The notes: generated from the letters alone by a model not told the origin. DNA of 22,141 nt from CAZNER01 sp964572065 (GCA_964572065.1 CAZNER010000030.1:1-22141), one strand, 5' to 3'. Positions 1 to 6,796 are shown, numbered from the stretch's first letter. A program made the numbers and translations.

Positions 1-171
1 GTTTATTAATGCGAGTAATTTTTGAGTGAAAATGTCCATTTTATATCCAGGTAGACCGTAAATACAGAATGACTTTTCATTCATTAGATAAATTAGAGCT
101 GTATCTAGTATATTTTTGGAATATAAGTTTGAAATTCTATCTGACAATTGACTATTAGATTTGATGTGCAT
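1..171 (-). CDS. Partial unrecognised protein (N-terminal 57 residues)
   Basis: Reading the minus strand from an ATG at 171-169, the frame stays open for 57 codons and runs off the window at base 1, so only the N-terminus is visible. It begins MHIKSNSQLSDRISNLY and includes YGLPGYKMDIF. No motif is recognised and no signal peptide or membrane segment is visible. An in-frame TAA lies about 15 codons upstream with no other ATG between, which supports this start. It is divergent from the gene at 332, leaving a 160-bp AT-rich promoter region between them. A short open frame in AT-rich DNA can occur by chance, so confidence is moderate. Confidence 0.5.
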   Translation of the reverse strand, partial: MHIKSNSQLSDRISNLYSKNILDTALIYLMNEKSFCIYGLPGYKMDIFTQKLLALIN

Positions 172-272
172 AGTTGTCCAAGATATATAATTACCTAAAG
201 TTTAACAATTATTATAATTTTGTCAAATATGTTCTGAATTATTTTATATCTATATAAAGAATTTAACTATTA

Positions 273-303
273 TTGGACAAAAAGAGGAAAGAGTTGATAT
301 AAT
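273..303 (+). promoter_or_regulatory. Candidate sigma70-type promoter
   Basis: A perfect TATAAT lies at 298-303, and a TTGGACA stretch begins at 273, giving a 18-19 nt spacer. The next start codon is at 332. The spacer is slightly long and the region is AT-rich, so this is a plausible call rather than a firm one. Confidence 0.4.
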
Positions 304-331
304 CAGTATATATTGTATCGGTGAAAAGTTT

Positions 332-694
332 ATGGAAGAAGACCTGTGCTTAAAAACTGAGCAAGCAAATAACAGATTCATTTTTGATGGTTATGTCTAT
401 CTATATAGAGAATATGGTGAAATGGAAGTTGGTTGTTATGGAGTGAAAGTTGAAAATGAAGATTCAATTGTTTTAGTTAGTTTGGTTAGGTATAATCGTT
501 ATTTAACTGGAGAAAGCTTAACACCAGCAGAAATGCATCAATTTAGAAATGATATTTATGGTTGTGATGTAATTCTTGGATCTTGGACTAATGCATGCTT
601 TCCAAATTGTGTAAACAAACCTTTATATATTCCACATTACAGTCGATTAGGAATAGAGTTAAATAGAATTGTTGAAAGAAAAACTGAAAAATAA
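332..694 (+). CDS. Unrecognised small protein, 120 aa
   Basis: An ATG-started frame of 120 codons ends in TAA. I do not recognise a family. The protein has a polar N-terminus, a hydrophobic alternating middle suggestive of beta strands (for example DSIVLVSLVRYNRYL), four cysteines scattered through it, and a basic C-terminal helix-like end (LNRIVERKTEK). No signal peptide or membrane segment is evident, so it is probably cytoplasmic. It heads a row of small plus-strand genes (332 to 2765) with a similar general build, but sequence similarity to the others is not obvious by eye. There is no Shine-Dalgarno sequence. A GTG at 320 is an alternative start, but the ATG is preferred. Confidence 0.6.
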   Translation: MEEDLCLKTEQANNRFIFDGYVYLYREYGEMEVGCYGVKVENEDSIVLVSLVRYNRYLTGESLTPAEMHQFRNDIYGCDVILGSWTNACFPNCVNKPLYIPHYSRLGIELNRIVERKTEK

Positions 695-800
695 TTATTC
701 TATAGTATTAATCTATCAATATAGGTTGATTATATATGTAATTCGTGATAAAAATAGATAAAGAAAATGTCCAAAATAATTTATTTTTAATAATTTAGAT

Positions 801-1235
801 ATGTCACAATTAGCAGGTCCTGATAATGGAGTACAAGGGAATGTAGAACACGAATATAATGGAGATTTCAGAAGTCAGTTGCAAGTGTTGAGTGAAATGA
901 GATGGCCAGGATTAGTTGCATTTGAAAATAGTAACCATGCAATTGTTGTGGTGAAAACAAATTATTGTGGCTATAATTCTTATAGCTTTTTAGTTATAAA
1001 ATTGATTGATAGTGGATGTGTTTTATTAACTAATACTGGACCAGTAGGAAGCTATATGGAAATAGGTATTCATGGAAGAATGTTTATAATGACTAGAACA
1101 GGTCTTGAGCCAGGTGTTGATATAGAGAATGTTGGAGAATTAGTTAGTGTTGAATGGGATGCTGTTGTTGGTGATATTTCAGAAGTTATAAGTTATTATA
1201 GAGAATTAATAAAAGGATTAAATTTAAAAAGTTGA
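801..1235 (+). CDS. Unrecognised small protein, 144 aa, paralogue of the 2280 gene
   Basis: This 144-codon frame starts with ATG and ends with TGA. No known family is recognised. It aligns by eye with the 161-aa protein at 2280-2765: NHAIVVVKTNYCGYNSYSF against DYTIIVVKHIDVNTGVV, a glycine-bearing segment SYMEIGIHGRMFIM against TYSTIGIRGTDIV, and a C-terminal helix VISYYRELIKGL against VIEGYREIKRRI. The layout is a polar variable N-terminus, a beta-rich core and a C-terminal helix, with no membrane or secretion signal. The next gene begins 42 bases after the stop on the same strand, so co-transcription is likely. I infer a family of diverging paralogues; the function is unknown. Confidence 0.65.
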   Translation: MSQLAGPDNGVQGNVEHEYNGDFRSQLQVLSEMRWPGLVAFENSNHAIVVVKTNYCGYNSYSFLVIKLIDSGCVLLTNTGPVGSYMEIGIHGRMFIMTRTGLEPGVDIENVGELVSVEWDAVVGDISEVISYYRELIKGLNLKS

Positions 1236-1277
1236 TTTAGGAGTCAGTTATTAAATTATTACTTTAAAATTTATAAT

Positions 1278-1721
1278 ATGGCAGATTTAGATACAACAGA
1301 GGGGGAAACTGAAGTAAGTGGATTAGAAACCAGGAGAGAATGTATAGAAAGACATCTATCGAATCAACAAACTTGTGCTGTTGCTGTTTCTATTCAATAG
1401 TCTAATGGTTTGAGAATAGTATTTGCATATAGAAATGAGGATGGCGGATGGGTAGTTGCAGCTGGAAGTTGTGTGCCTCAGATAGAAGGGAATTTAATAT
1501 TTAACTTTACAGAAGTTGAAATCGAAGAGGTAGAACCTGATGTTCCAGTTGAATATGGAAAAGGGGGTAAAAGTATAAGTATTAGACTTTTAAATCGACG
1601 TTTTAGATTAAATTATATAGTTAGCGAAGTAGAACATATAGATGTAGTATCTCAGAGTGATGGCGGTCCAAATGTTTCCGAAATAGCTGATACTTTAATG
1701 CGTATTAATGAAATTGGTTAA
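1278..1721 (+). pseudogene. Small protein gene interrupted by in-frame TAG
   Basis: An ATG at 1278 opens a frame (MADLDTTEGETEVSGLE...) that reads 40 codons to TAG at 1398-1400. It then continues in the same frame, without indel, for 106 more codons to a TAA at 1719-1721. The combined 146 codons match the length and build of the neighbours: an acidic N-terminus, a beta-rich middle (LRIVFAYRNEDGGWVVAAG) and a C-terminal helix (SEIADTLMRINEIG). TAG is a normal stop elsewhere in this window (tyrS, tsaC, hydrolase, integrase), so genome-wide recoding is excluded. The likely explanations are a nonsense mutation, a sequencing error or local readthrough. Alternatively, translation could restart at TTG 1410 to give 103 residues. 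Confidence 0.55.
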
Positions 1722-1744
1722 ATCTAACATTTAATATTTAAAAA

Positions 1745-1879
1745 ATGATCGAATCAGAAAAGGGAAATCTAAGAGCGGAGATTATAGGAAAAATAGAAGG
1801 TAGAGTTGTTACTGTTCAAAATATGGAAGGTCGAGAGGTAATTGGAACTCAGATATTGCAAAGATTGGAAGAACATTAA
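1745..1879 (+). CDS. Unrecognised 44-aa protein
   Basis: A 44-codon ATG-to-TAA frame begins 23 bases after the stop of the interrupted gene. The product (MIESEKGNLRAEIIGKIEG... ending ILQRLEEH) is charged and soluble-looking, with a VVTVQNMEG strand-like core and a C-terminal helix. It could be a real small protein of the cluster or a truncated paralogue that kept only the core and final helix. Support comes from close spacing and codon use similar to its neighbours; nothing homologous is recognised. Confidence 0.4.
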   Translation: MIESEKGNLRAEIIGKIEGRVVTVQNMEGREVIGTQILQRLEEH

Positions 1880-1978
1880 TAATAATTGAATCAATATCTT
1901 TCTGTAAGATATGTCGTTGAACTTTTTTGTAAAAGTTTATAAGGCTAATAATGGAAGATATTTCTTAGTATAAAAACA

Positions 1979-2006
1979 GGGTATTTTTTGATCTCAAAAA
2001 ATACCC
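1979..2006 (+). terminator. Strong hairpin, likely terminator of the small-gene cluster
   Basis: Two perfect 13-base arms (GGGTATTTTTTGA and its complement) are separated by 2 bases. The hairpin follows the last gene of the 801-1879 group by about 100 bases. The A/T-rich arms supply a U-rich side, and the structure is nearly symmetrical, so it could end transcripts on either strand. Confidence 0.6.
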
Positions 2007-2016
2007 TAAAAAAAGA

Positions 2017-2086
2017 TTAGGGAAATGTTAATTGCTCTAGTGAACAAACGTCATTCAACAGTTCCACCGCAGTAACATTTCCCTAA
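2017..2086. repeat. Long-stem hairpin with 42-nt loop, copy A
   Basis: Arms 2017-2030 (TTAGGGAAATGTTA) and 2073-2086 are perfect 14-base complements around a loop of exactly 42 nt. The inverted repeat at 6551-6618 has a 13-base perfect stem, again a 42-nt loop, the same TTA/TAA loop-closing bases, and AGTRAACAA at the same loop positions 9-17. The arm sequences differ completely. This suggests a shared structured element, either RNA or a DNA hairpin. A weaker similarity to the loop start (TAATTGYTCTAG) recurs near 2130. The remainder of 1880-2204 shows no gene. Confidence 0.5.
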
Positions 2087-2204
2087 AACCCTAAAATTTA
2101 TACTATCTTAAGTATAGAAGACTAAGAAGGGTAATTGTTCTAGAGAATAGATGGTTTGATGGGGGAATTAGCAGGTTTCATATATTATTTATTAGGATTG
2201 AAAA

Positions 2205-2273
2205 ATGGAGTCATTACAGGATAGAGAGATATTATTAGTAATTGACGGTTTTTGTGAATTAAAATATAAATAA
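2205..2273 (+). CDS. Possible 22-aa ORF just upstream of the 161-aa gene
   Basis: An ATG at 2205 reads MESLQDREILLVIDGFCELK and stops with TAA at 2271-2273, six bases before the ATG at 2280. It could be a leader peptide or translational-coupling ORF, or the remnant of another small gene. It is short enough to arise by chance, and no motif is recognisable. Confidence 0.2.
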   Translation: MESLQDREILLVIDGFCELKYK

Positions 2274-2279
2274 AATCTT

Positions 2280-2765
2280 ATGACAAGTCCAGATACACAA
2301 CAAGTAGTTACAGGAGAACAAGAAGCAGTTGATGTTTCACCAAAGAGACAAATAGAAGCATTATTTGTTTCTCAAGAAAGCGGTTTAGTTGCACCTGAGA
2401 TAATTGTCAGTGAAGGTGTTAATGACTACACTATAATTGTTGTAAAACATATAGATGTTAATACAGGTGTAGTAAATTGGAAATTTATTTCAGTTTTTTT
2501 ATATAGTGAAGACAGTGGTTTTGCGGTAACTCTATATACAACAGGTACTTATAGTACAATAGGTATACGAGGTACTGATATAGTAACTAATCCGGAAGTA
2601 GGAAGACAATTGGTTTACAATGGTGTTGATCTAGAGACTGGTATGCAGTATGTAGGAAAAGTGATGAATGTTGTTATTGAAGATGTTTTGACATTAGATA
2701 AAGTTATTGAAGGATATAGAGAAATCAAAAGAAGAATAAAAAATGGAGAATTTGATAAGAATTGA
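2280..2765 (+). CDS. Unrecognised small protein, 161 aa, paralogue of the 801 gene
   Basis: A 161-codon frame starts with ATG and ends with TGA. No family is recognised. The first ~25 residues are polar (MTSPDTQQVVTGEQEAVDV). The middle is beta-rich with TIIVVKHIDVNTGVV and a TYSTIGIRGTDIV segment. The end is a basic amphipathic helix (VIEGYREIKRRIKNGEF). The core and C-terminal helix align with the 144-aa protein at 801-1235 but at low identity, indicating old or fast divergence. There is no signal peptide or membrane span. It is the last gene of the cluster and converges on tyrS across a repeat-rich spacer. Confidence 0.65.
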   Translation: MTSPDTQQVVTGEQEAVDVSPKRQIEALFVSQESGLVAPEIIVSEGVNDYTIIVVKHIDVNTGVVNWKFISVFLYSEDSGFAVTLYTTGTYSTIGIRGTDIVTNPEVGRQLVYNGVDLETGMQYVGKVMNVVIEDVLTLDKVIEGYREIKRRIKNGEFDKN

Positions 2766-2837
2766 ATCTTTTTAGGTAAAGAGTTTGTGATATAGATACA
2801 ATATTAATTCCCGTTTAGAACACAAGTTGTATTAATA

Positions 2838-2902
2838 TTCCATTGTCAGTAATGGAACCAACAAATAGCGTTATAGGCGGATCCGCCTTGACTCACAAGG
2901 CG
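2838..2902. repeat. Cluster of palindromic intergenic repeats
   Basis: Three hairpins follow one another: TTCCATT/AATGGAA at 2838-2857, the 12-base palindrome GGCGGATCCGCC at 2876-2887, and CGCCTTG/CAAGGCG at 2884-2902. The island is markedly more G+C-rich than its surroundings. AATGGARCCAAC and ATAGCGTT recur in the repeat at 16192-16287, so it belongs to a dispersed REP-like family. It lies between convergent genes and may also aid termination. Confidence 0.5.
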
Positions 2903-2938
2903 AGGCAGGTAATGGAATCAGTCTTTAAGTGCTAAATT

Positions 2939-2958
2939 ATGCGATCAGGAGATCGCAT
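2939..2958 (-). terminator. Palindromic repeat acting as likely tyrS terminator
   Basis: ATGCGATC at 2939-2946 pairs perfectly with 2951-2958 around a 4-base loop, one base past the tyrS stop codon. The same sequence, inverted and with one mismatch, occurs at 6741-6764, so this is a dispersed palindromic repeat that appears to serve as a terminator here. There is no clean U-run after the stem on the tyrS side. Confidence 0.5.
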
Positions 2959-2959
2959 T

Positions 2960-4249
2960 CTACTTAATTCTAACAAATTTTCTTTTGCCAACTTTAACGA
3001 CATTCCCCTTCTCCAGTTTAATTTTTTGTTCGAAGTCTTTTACTTTTTTACCTTCTATCTCTATTCCTCCTTGTTTTATTAGCCGTTTTGCTTCAGCATT
3101 ACTTGCTATTATTCCTTTTTTAACAAGTTCTTTCACTAACTCAAGTGCTGTTAATTCCTTTTTACACTTGATTTCTTTCATTTCATCAGGAGTCTCTCCT
3201 TTTTGTACAGTTTTTTCAAAATGTTCTTGAGCTTTTCGAGATATTTCTTCATCATTGAGCATCTTAACAATTTCAAATGCGAGCTGTTTTTTTAACAGCA
3301 TTTGTTTTCCTGATTTAATGCCTTTTTTGACTGTATTTAAGTCAATGTTAGTTAGTAATTCAAAACTTTCTAAAAGTTTTTCATCTGTCCATGACATAAT
3401 TTTTCCATACATATCTTCAGGAGCATCGAGAGATGAGATTGCATTACCAGTTGTTTTTCCCATTTTTTCTCCCTTTGTGTCAGTTAGGAGTTTTAATGTT
3501 AGAACAAACTTGTTTTTATTAGTGAGTTCTCTTGAAAGAGTCCTTCCTGTCAACATATTAAAGGTTTGATCTGAGCCTCCGACTTCAAGATCAACCTGCA
3601 TTACAGTACTATCAAATCCCTGCATTAACGGATACATTGTTTCATGAAGTCTTATTGGTTTCTCCTCTTTTAGTCTTGTTCTGAACATATCGTGGGATAA
3701 TATATTTTGAAGTGTAATTTTTCCCATTATCTGCAGCCAATCTTCTAATGTTACTTTTGATAACCAATCATAATTATTTAGAATCGTAATAGGATTATCC
3801 TTCCAGTCGAAATTCAATATTTTTGATGCTGTTGATTTATAATCCTTAAAGTTGTTCCAAACTTGTTGTTTTGTGAGAGGTTCGCGTGTGTATTGTTTGT
3901 CCGGATCTCCTATCATAGCTGTAAATCCGCCAATAAGAAATATCACTTGGTGTCCAAGTTTTTGAAATTGTGCTAATTTTCTCATCCAGATGAAATGCCC
4001 AACATGAAGGAAGTTTGCTGTAGGATCAATTCCTGTATAAAGTTTAATCCTTTTTCCTGACAGAAGAAGTTTTTTTAGATCCTTTTGTTTAGGAAAAATA
4101 TCTTTAACTCCTCGGGTTAATGCTTCATCGATTTTGTCAGGATCTGTAACAACATCCATTTGAGGTTCTTTTATAGATACCTTGTCAATATATTTATTCC
4201 ATATTTTTATTTCATTTGCTTTTTTTGATTTATTATTTTTCTTTTTCAT
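2960..4249 (-). CDS. tyrS: Tyrosyl-tRNA synthetase
   Basis: The cytoplasmic class Ic synthetase charges tRNA-Tyr with tyrosine using ATP. The 429-residue product carries YTGIDPT followed by the HIGH-type motif HVGH (82-85), a GSDQ tyrosine-pocket motif (GGSDQTFN, ~224-231), and the KMSKS-type loop as KMGKT (262-266) within GEKMGKTTGN. A C-terminal S4 RNA-binding domain (~365-429) ends in NVVKVGKRKFVRI. The length is usual for the family. The N-terminus has a ~30-residue lysine-rich extension; ATG at 4249 is used, and Met31 is a possible later start. The gene diverges from the permease at 4683, and its ~430-bp upstream region contains a T-box-like leader, implying induction when tRNA-Tyr is uncharged. 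Serine at the second KMSKS position is replaced by glycine, a tolerated variant. Confidence 0.95.
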   Translation of the reverse strand: MKKKNNKSKKANEIKIWNKYIDKVSIKEPQMDVVTDPDKIDEALTRGVKDIFPKQKDLKKLLLSGKRIKLYTGIDPTANFLHVGHFIWMRKLAQFQKLGHQVIFLIGGFTAMIGDPDKQYTREPLTKQQVWNNFKDYKSTASKILNFDWKDNPITILNNYDWLSKVTLEDWLQIMGKITLQNILSHDMFRTRLKEEKPIRLHETMYPLMQGFDSTVMQVDLEVGGSDQTFNMLTGRTLSRELTNKNKFVLTLKLLTDTKGEKMGKTTGNAISSLDAPEDMYGKIMSWTDEKLLESFELLTNIDLNTVKKGIKSGKQMLLKKQLAFEIVKMLNDEEISRKAQEHFEKTVQKGETPDEMKEIKCKKELTALELVKELVKKGIIASNAEAKRLIKQGGIEIEGKKVKDFEQKIKLEKGNVVKVGKRKFVRIK

Positions 4250-4390
4250 TTTAATTATTAATAATATTATTTAAGATAAATATACAATCAATACGATATA
4301 ATCTCAATAGAAATACTGAAAATTATATAAACTGTAAATTTTAGTTAATTGCTTATTTGACATAATATTTTTATTTATAGTAAATAATTA

Positions 4391-4431
4391 ACCCTCATTT
4401 TTATACCAGTGTTTGATATAAAAACAAGGGT
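4391..4431 (-). terminator. Conditional terminator of the tyrS leader
   Basis: On the minus strand, ACCCTTGTTTTTATA (4431-4417) pairs with the complementary arm 4405-4391. This gives 15 base pairs including two G-U pairs. Its 5' arm (CCCTTGTT, 4430-4423) can instead pair with AACAAAGG (4478-4471) beside the T-box motif, so terminator and antiterminator are mutually exclusive. The following U-run is weak. Confidence 0.6.
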
Positions 4432-4614
4432 CAATTGAGATAATTCGTAATTCGCATTTTGGCGGTACCACCTTTGTTTATTATTATATTACTATAATAA
4501 CCTCATTTCCCATTAAGTTGGAAATTCTTATTTAAATATTTAAATGTATTTCATCTTTTTGTAAACTCTCAGTCTGTGTTTACTTTCTGTATATTTAAGG
4601 ATTACTTAAAACTA
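4391..4614 (-). promoter_or_regulatory. T-box-like riboswitch leader upstream of tyrS
   Basis: Reading toward tyrS, a small Stem I can form: TTAAATAT (4598-4591) with ATATTTAA (4539-4532), and inside it GTAAAC (4583-4578) with GTTTAC (4566-4561). The 3' internal loop holds UAC (4548-4546), a tyrosine codon and candidate specifier. A Stem III-like hairpin follows: ATTTCC (4525-4520) with GGAAAT (4510-4505). Next comes the T-box core AAAGGTGGTACCGCC (4475-4461) with the UGGUACC bulge sequence, and then a competing terminator. T-box leaders bind uncharged tRNA and permit readthrough. Stem I is far shorter than the classical Bacillota form and lacks an obvious AG bulge, so the core and terminator switch are the strong evidence and the specifier is tentative. 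Confidence 0.7.
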
Positions 4615-4620
4615 TAATTA

Positions 4621-4650
4621 ATTATAGCAGTTTTAATTTTTAATTTGCAA
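4621..4650 (-). promoter_or_regulatory. Candidate promoter for the tyrS leader
   Basis: On the minus strand, TTGCAA (4650-4645), an 18-base spacer and TATAAT (4626-4621) preceded by TGC form a sigma70-like promoter with an extended -10. Transcription from about 4614 would start just upstream of the T-box Stem I, which supports both calls. Confidence 0.55.
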
Positions 4651-4682
4651 ATTGATTATATTTCAGGCAAAATAATTAGATA

Positions 4683-5780
4683 ATGAACAAGAAGTTAAAA
4701 GCTGTTTTCACAATGGTAGCCGGTACCATTGGAGTTGGTTTTTTAGCTCTGCCCTATTCTATCTATAAATTTGGCACCTTTTGGGGAATAGGCTGTTTGG
4801 TGTTAGTAAGTTTATTGACTTTAGTAGGTAATCTTGCCTATAGTTCAATTGTATTAAAAGATAAAGGAAATAAACAGCTCCCAGGGTATACTAATAAATA
4901 TCTTAATTATTCTCTGTCTCATATAGTAACTTTTATTGTAATAATTGGATCTTTTGGTATCCTTCTTGCTTACAGTATTTTAGCTGGAGAGTCATTAAGA
5001 TTTTTAGTTGGTAATTTTAATATAAATCTAAGTGCTAGTTTTTTAGGATTGCTGTTTGTCATGATTTCTATTTTTGTAATGAAGTACGGGATGAAAGTTA
5101 TTTCAAGGATTTCGACTCTGGCTATTGTGATTATTATTTCATCTATTATATTATTAGTTGCTATTTCAATTCCTGAGATAAGTTCAGATAATATATCTTC
5201 ACTAAATTGGAATTATTTTTCATTAATTTTTGGAGTTTCAATTTTTGCGATGTTTTCAGTTACAACTGTGCCGGTTATTGATGAGATAATTGGTTATAAT
5301 AAGAAAGATTACAATGTAGTAGTATCTGTTTCCACAATAATAACTGCTTTTATATATATAATTTTTGGTCTTGTTCTAACTTTAGCATTTGGAGATAATT
5401 TAACTAGTACTTTGATAGATTCATTTGGTGCTAAGTATATTTTCCTATCAAATATTCTTTCTGTTTTAACGTTATTTGCTATATTTACCTCATTTATTTT
5501 AATAGCAAATAATATTAAAGAGATTTTAAATTATGATTATAAGTTATCTCCTAAAGTATCGGTGTTGGTGATTACTACGATATTAATATGGCTGATGGTT
5601 TTTAGTTTCCTTGATTTTGAGACATTGCTTTCTTTAGTAGGTAATTTTTCAATGGTATTGCAGTATATTATAATTTTCTGCATTTGGTTTATAATTAAAA
5701 AGGAGGCTAGTTGGATATATAAAGTTATTGTTATCATATCTGCTATAGCTTTATCTTTTGGTATATTTATTCAAATTTAA
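4683..5780 (+). CDS. Aromatic amino acid permease-like transporter
   Basis: This is a 365-residue, highly hydrophobic protein with about ten to eleven predicted membrane segments. The first carries VAGTIGVGFLALPYSIYKFG (residues ~12-31), matching the unwound first-helix glycine motif of the APC superfamily and especially the HAAAP family (TyrP/Mtr/TnaB-type permeases for tyrosine and tryptophan). It would import an amino acid by proton symport across the cytoplasmic membrane. The length is slightly below the usual ~400. It is divergent from T-box-controlled tyrS, which makes tyrosine or another aromatic substrate attractive, but specificity cannot be read from sequence alone. tsaC starts eight bases after its stop, indicating an operon. 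No Shine-Dalgarno sequence is present. Confidence 0.75.
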   Translation: MNKKLKAVFTMVAGTIGVGFLALPYSIYKFGTFWGIGCLVLVSLLTLVGNLAYSSIVLKDKGNKQLPGYTNKYLNYSLSHIVTFIVIIGSFGILLAYSILAGESLRFLVGNFNINLSASFLGLLFVMISIFVMKYGMKVISRISTLAIVIIISSIILLVAISIPEISSDNISSLNWNYFSLIFGVSIFAMFSVTTVPVIDEIIGYNKKDYNVVVSVSTIITAFIYIIFGLVLTLAFGDNLTSTLIDSFGAKYIFLSNILSVLTLFAIFTSFILIANNIKEILNYDYKLSPKVSVLVITTILIWLMVFSFLDFETLLSLVGNFSMVLQYIIIFCIWFIIKKEASWIYKVIVIISAIALSFGIFIQI

Positions 5781-5788
5781 GACAGATT

Positions 5789-6355
5789 ATGTATAAGAAG
5801 GCTTTAAAAGTTTTAAAAAGCGGTGGCATTATAACTTTCCCTTGTGATACTGTTATGGGAATTGGTTGCTCAATGAGTAATAGGAAAGCAATTAAAAGAT
5901 TGTATAATATAAAGAATAGGTCTTTTAGCCAGCCAACAGCTGTGTTAGTAGAAAACCAACAAATGGCAGGAACTTTAATAGGTGTTAAGATAGATAAATG
6001 TTTGAACAGCATTATGGAAAAATATTGGTCTGGTGCGCTTACTATTGTTGTTAAAGCTTCTGAAATTGTGCCTCAAGAGATTATGGGCCAAACAGATAAA
6101 GTCGGTATTAGAGTACCTAATTCCCCTCAATTACAGCAAATGATAGGCAAATTAGGATCACCATTGGTTGCGACATCAGCTAATTTCTTTGGAGAAGAGA
6201 CACCAATAAGGTATTCTCAAATAGATAAAGAATTTTTAAAGTTAGTTGATTATTCTATTAGAGAAGATAGTACAGGCATAAGTGCTTCTACTGTGATAAA
6301 GTATAAAGGAAATGGGAATTTGGAATATTTGAGGAAGGGATTGATAGAGGTTTAG
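5789..6355 (+). CDS. tsaC: Threonylcarbamoyl-AMP synthase (YrdC/Sua5 family)
   Basis: This enzyme makes threonylcarbamoyl-AMP from threonine, bicarbonate and ATP, the first step of t6A37 formation on ANN-decoding tRNAs in the cytoplasm. The 188 residues cover one YrdC domain. Visible are GGIITFPCDTVMGIGC (12-27, compare PTDTVYGLG), KNRSFSQPTAVLV (the KxR segment, ~44-56), YWSGALTIVV (~76-85), GIRVPNSP, and SPLVATSANFFGEE (~123-136, the SAN motif). The length matches short TsaC rather than Sua5, since there is no C-terminal Sua5 domain. It is probably co-transcribed with the upstream permease (eight-base gap). A paralogous YciO-type role is possible, so the symbol is somewhat less certain than the family. 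Confidence 0.85.
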   Translation: MYKKALKVLKSGGIITFPCDTVMGIGCSMSNRKAIKRLYNIKNRSFSQPTAVLVENQQMAGTLIGVKIDKCLNSIMEKYWSGALTIVVKASEIVPQEIMGQTDKVGIRVPNSPQLQQMIGKLGSPLVATSANFFGEETPIRYSQIDKEFLKLVDYSIREDSTGISASTVIKYKGNGNLEYLRKGLIEV

Positions 6356-6520
6356 AGATAAAATGTTTGTTAGTAAAGATTAGAAAAAATTTTCTTCGCA
6401 TAATGGTTTTATTACATGTCTCGATTTACGAGTTTATGAAATTATACATTTTAATTAATGTAATGATTGTTATTAAATATATCCAGTTTATTATTAAATT
6501 ATATTTAAGTTTCTTCCTTT

Positions 6521-6542
6521 GTACTTTTGGCCGCAAAAGTAC
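6521..6542. repeat. Perfect hairpin, possible tsaC-operon terminator or repeat
   Basis: GTACTTTTG (6521-6529) pairs perfectly with CAAAAGTAC (6534-6542) around a 4-base loop, flanked by TTT and AAA that partly extend the stem. It lies 166 bases after the tsaC stop and directly before the long inverted repeat at 6551. The region 6356-6870 holds no convincing gene, only this and the following hairpins. Confidence 0.5.
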
Positions 6543-6550
6543 CAAAACTC

Positions 6551-6618
6551 GTGGGGTTGATTAAGTCCCACAGTAAACAATCTAATTGCCGTGAACATCC
6601 GGACGTAATCAACCCCAC
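6551..6618. repeat. Long-stem hairpin with 42-nt loop, copy B
   Basis: GTGGGGTTGATTA at 6551-6563 is perfectly complementary to 6606-6618, enclosing 42 nt. It shares stem size, exact loop length, closing bases and the loop segment AGTRAACAA (positions 9-17) with the element at 2017-2086, while the stems differ in sequence. Different stems with the same pairing argue for a conserved structure rather than a simple duplicated sequence. Confidence 0.5.
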
Positions 6619-6740
6619 ACCCCGATGATATAACAATTATCAATCAGATTTTTTAACAAGAAAATATATAAAATATCCCGAACTATAATAATTTATTAGA
6701 CATTTTTTATAAACAAAAAGAGGAAGATAAAAAGGAATTA

Positions 6741-6796
6741 GAATGCGATTTCCTGATCGCATAAAATAGTATTTAAGTAATGCGGTCTGAGACCGT
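6741..6796. repeat. Two adjacent palindromic repeats
   Basis: TGCGAT/ATCGCA (6744-6761, 6-base loop) is the inverted, nearly identical copy of the hairpin after tyrS. GCGGTC/GACCGT (6782-6796, 3-base loop) is a second palindrome of the same general pattern. They lie 75-130 bases before the hydrolase gene. These look like dispersed REP-type repeats; a regulatory role is not shown. Confidence 0.5.

Noticed and set aside
1278..1721. Genome-wide reassignment of UAG or UGA
   Set aside because: TAG ends tyrS, tsaC, the hydrolase, the integrase and the transglycosylase, and TGA ends the genes at 801 and 2280. Conserved proteins contain no in-frame stops.
6367..6564. 65-aa frame downstream of tsaC
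   Set aside because: It runs through the hairpin at 6521-6542 and into the long inverted repeat, has AT-driven composition and no motif; it is judged non-coding.
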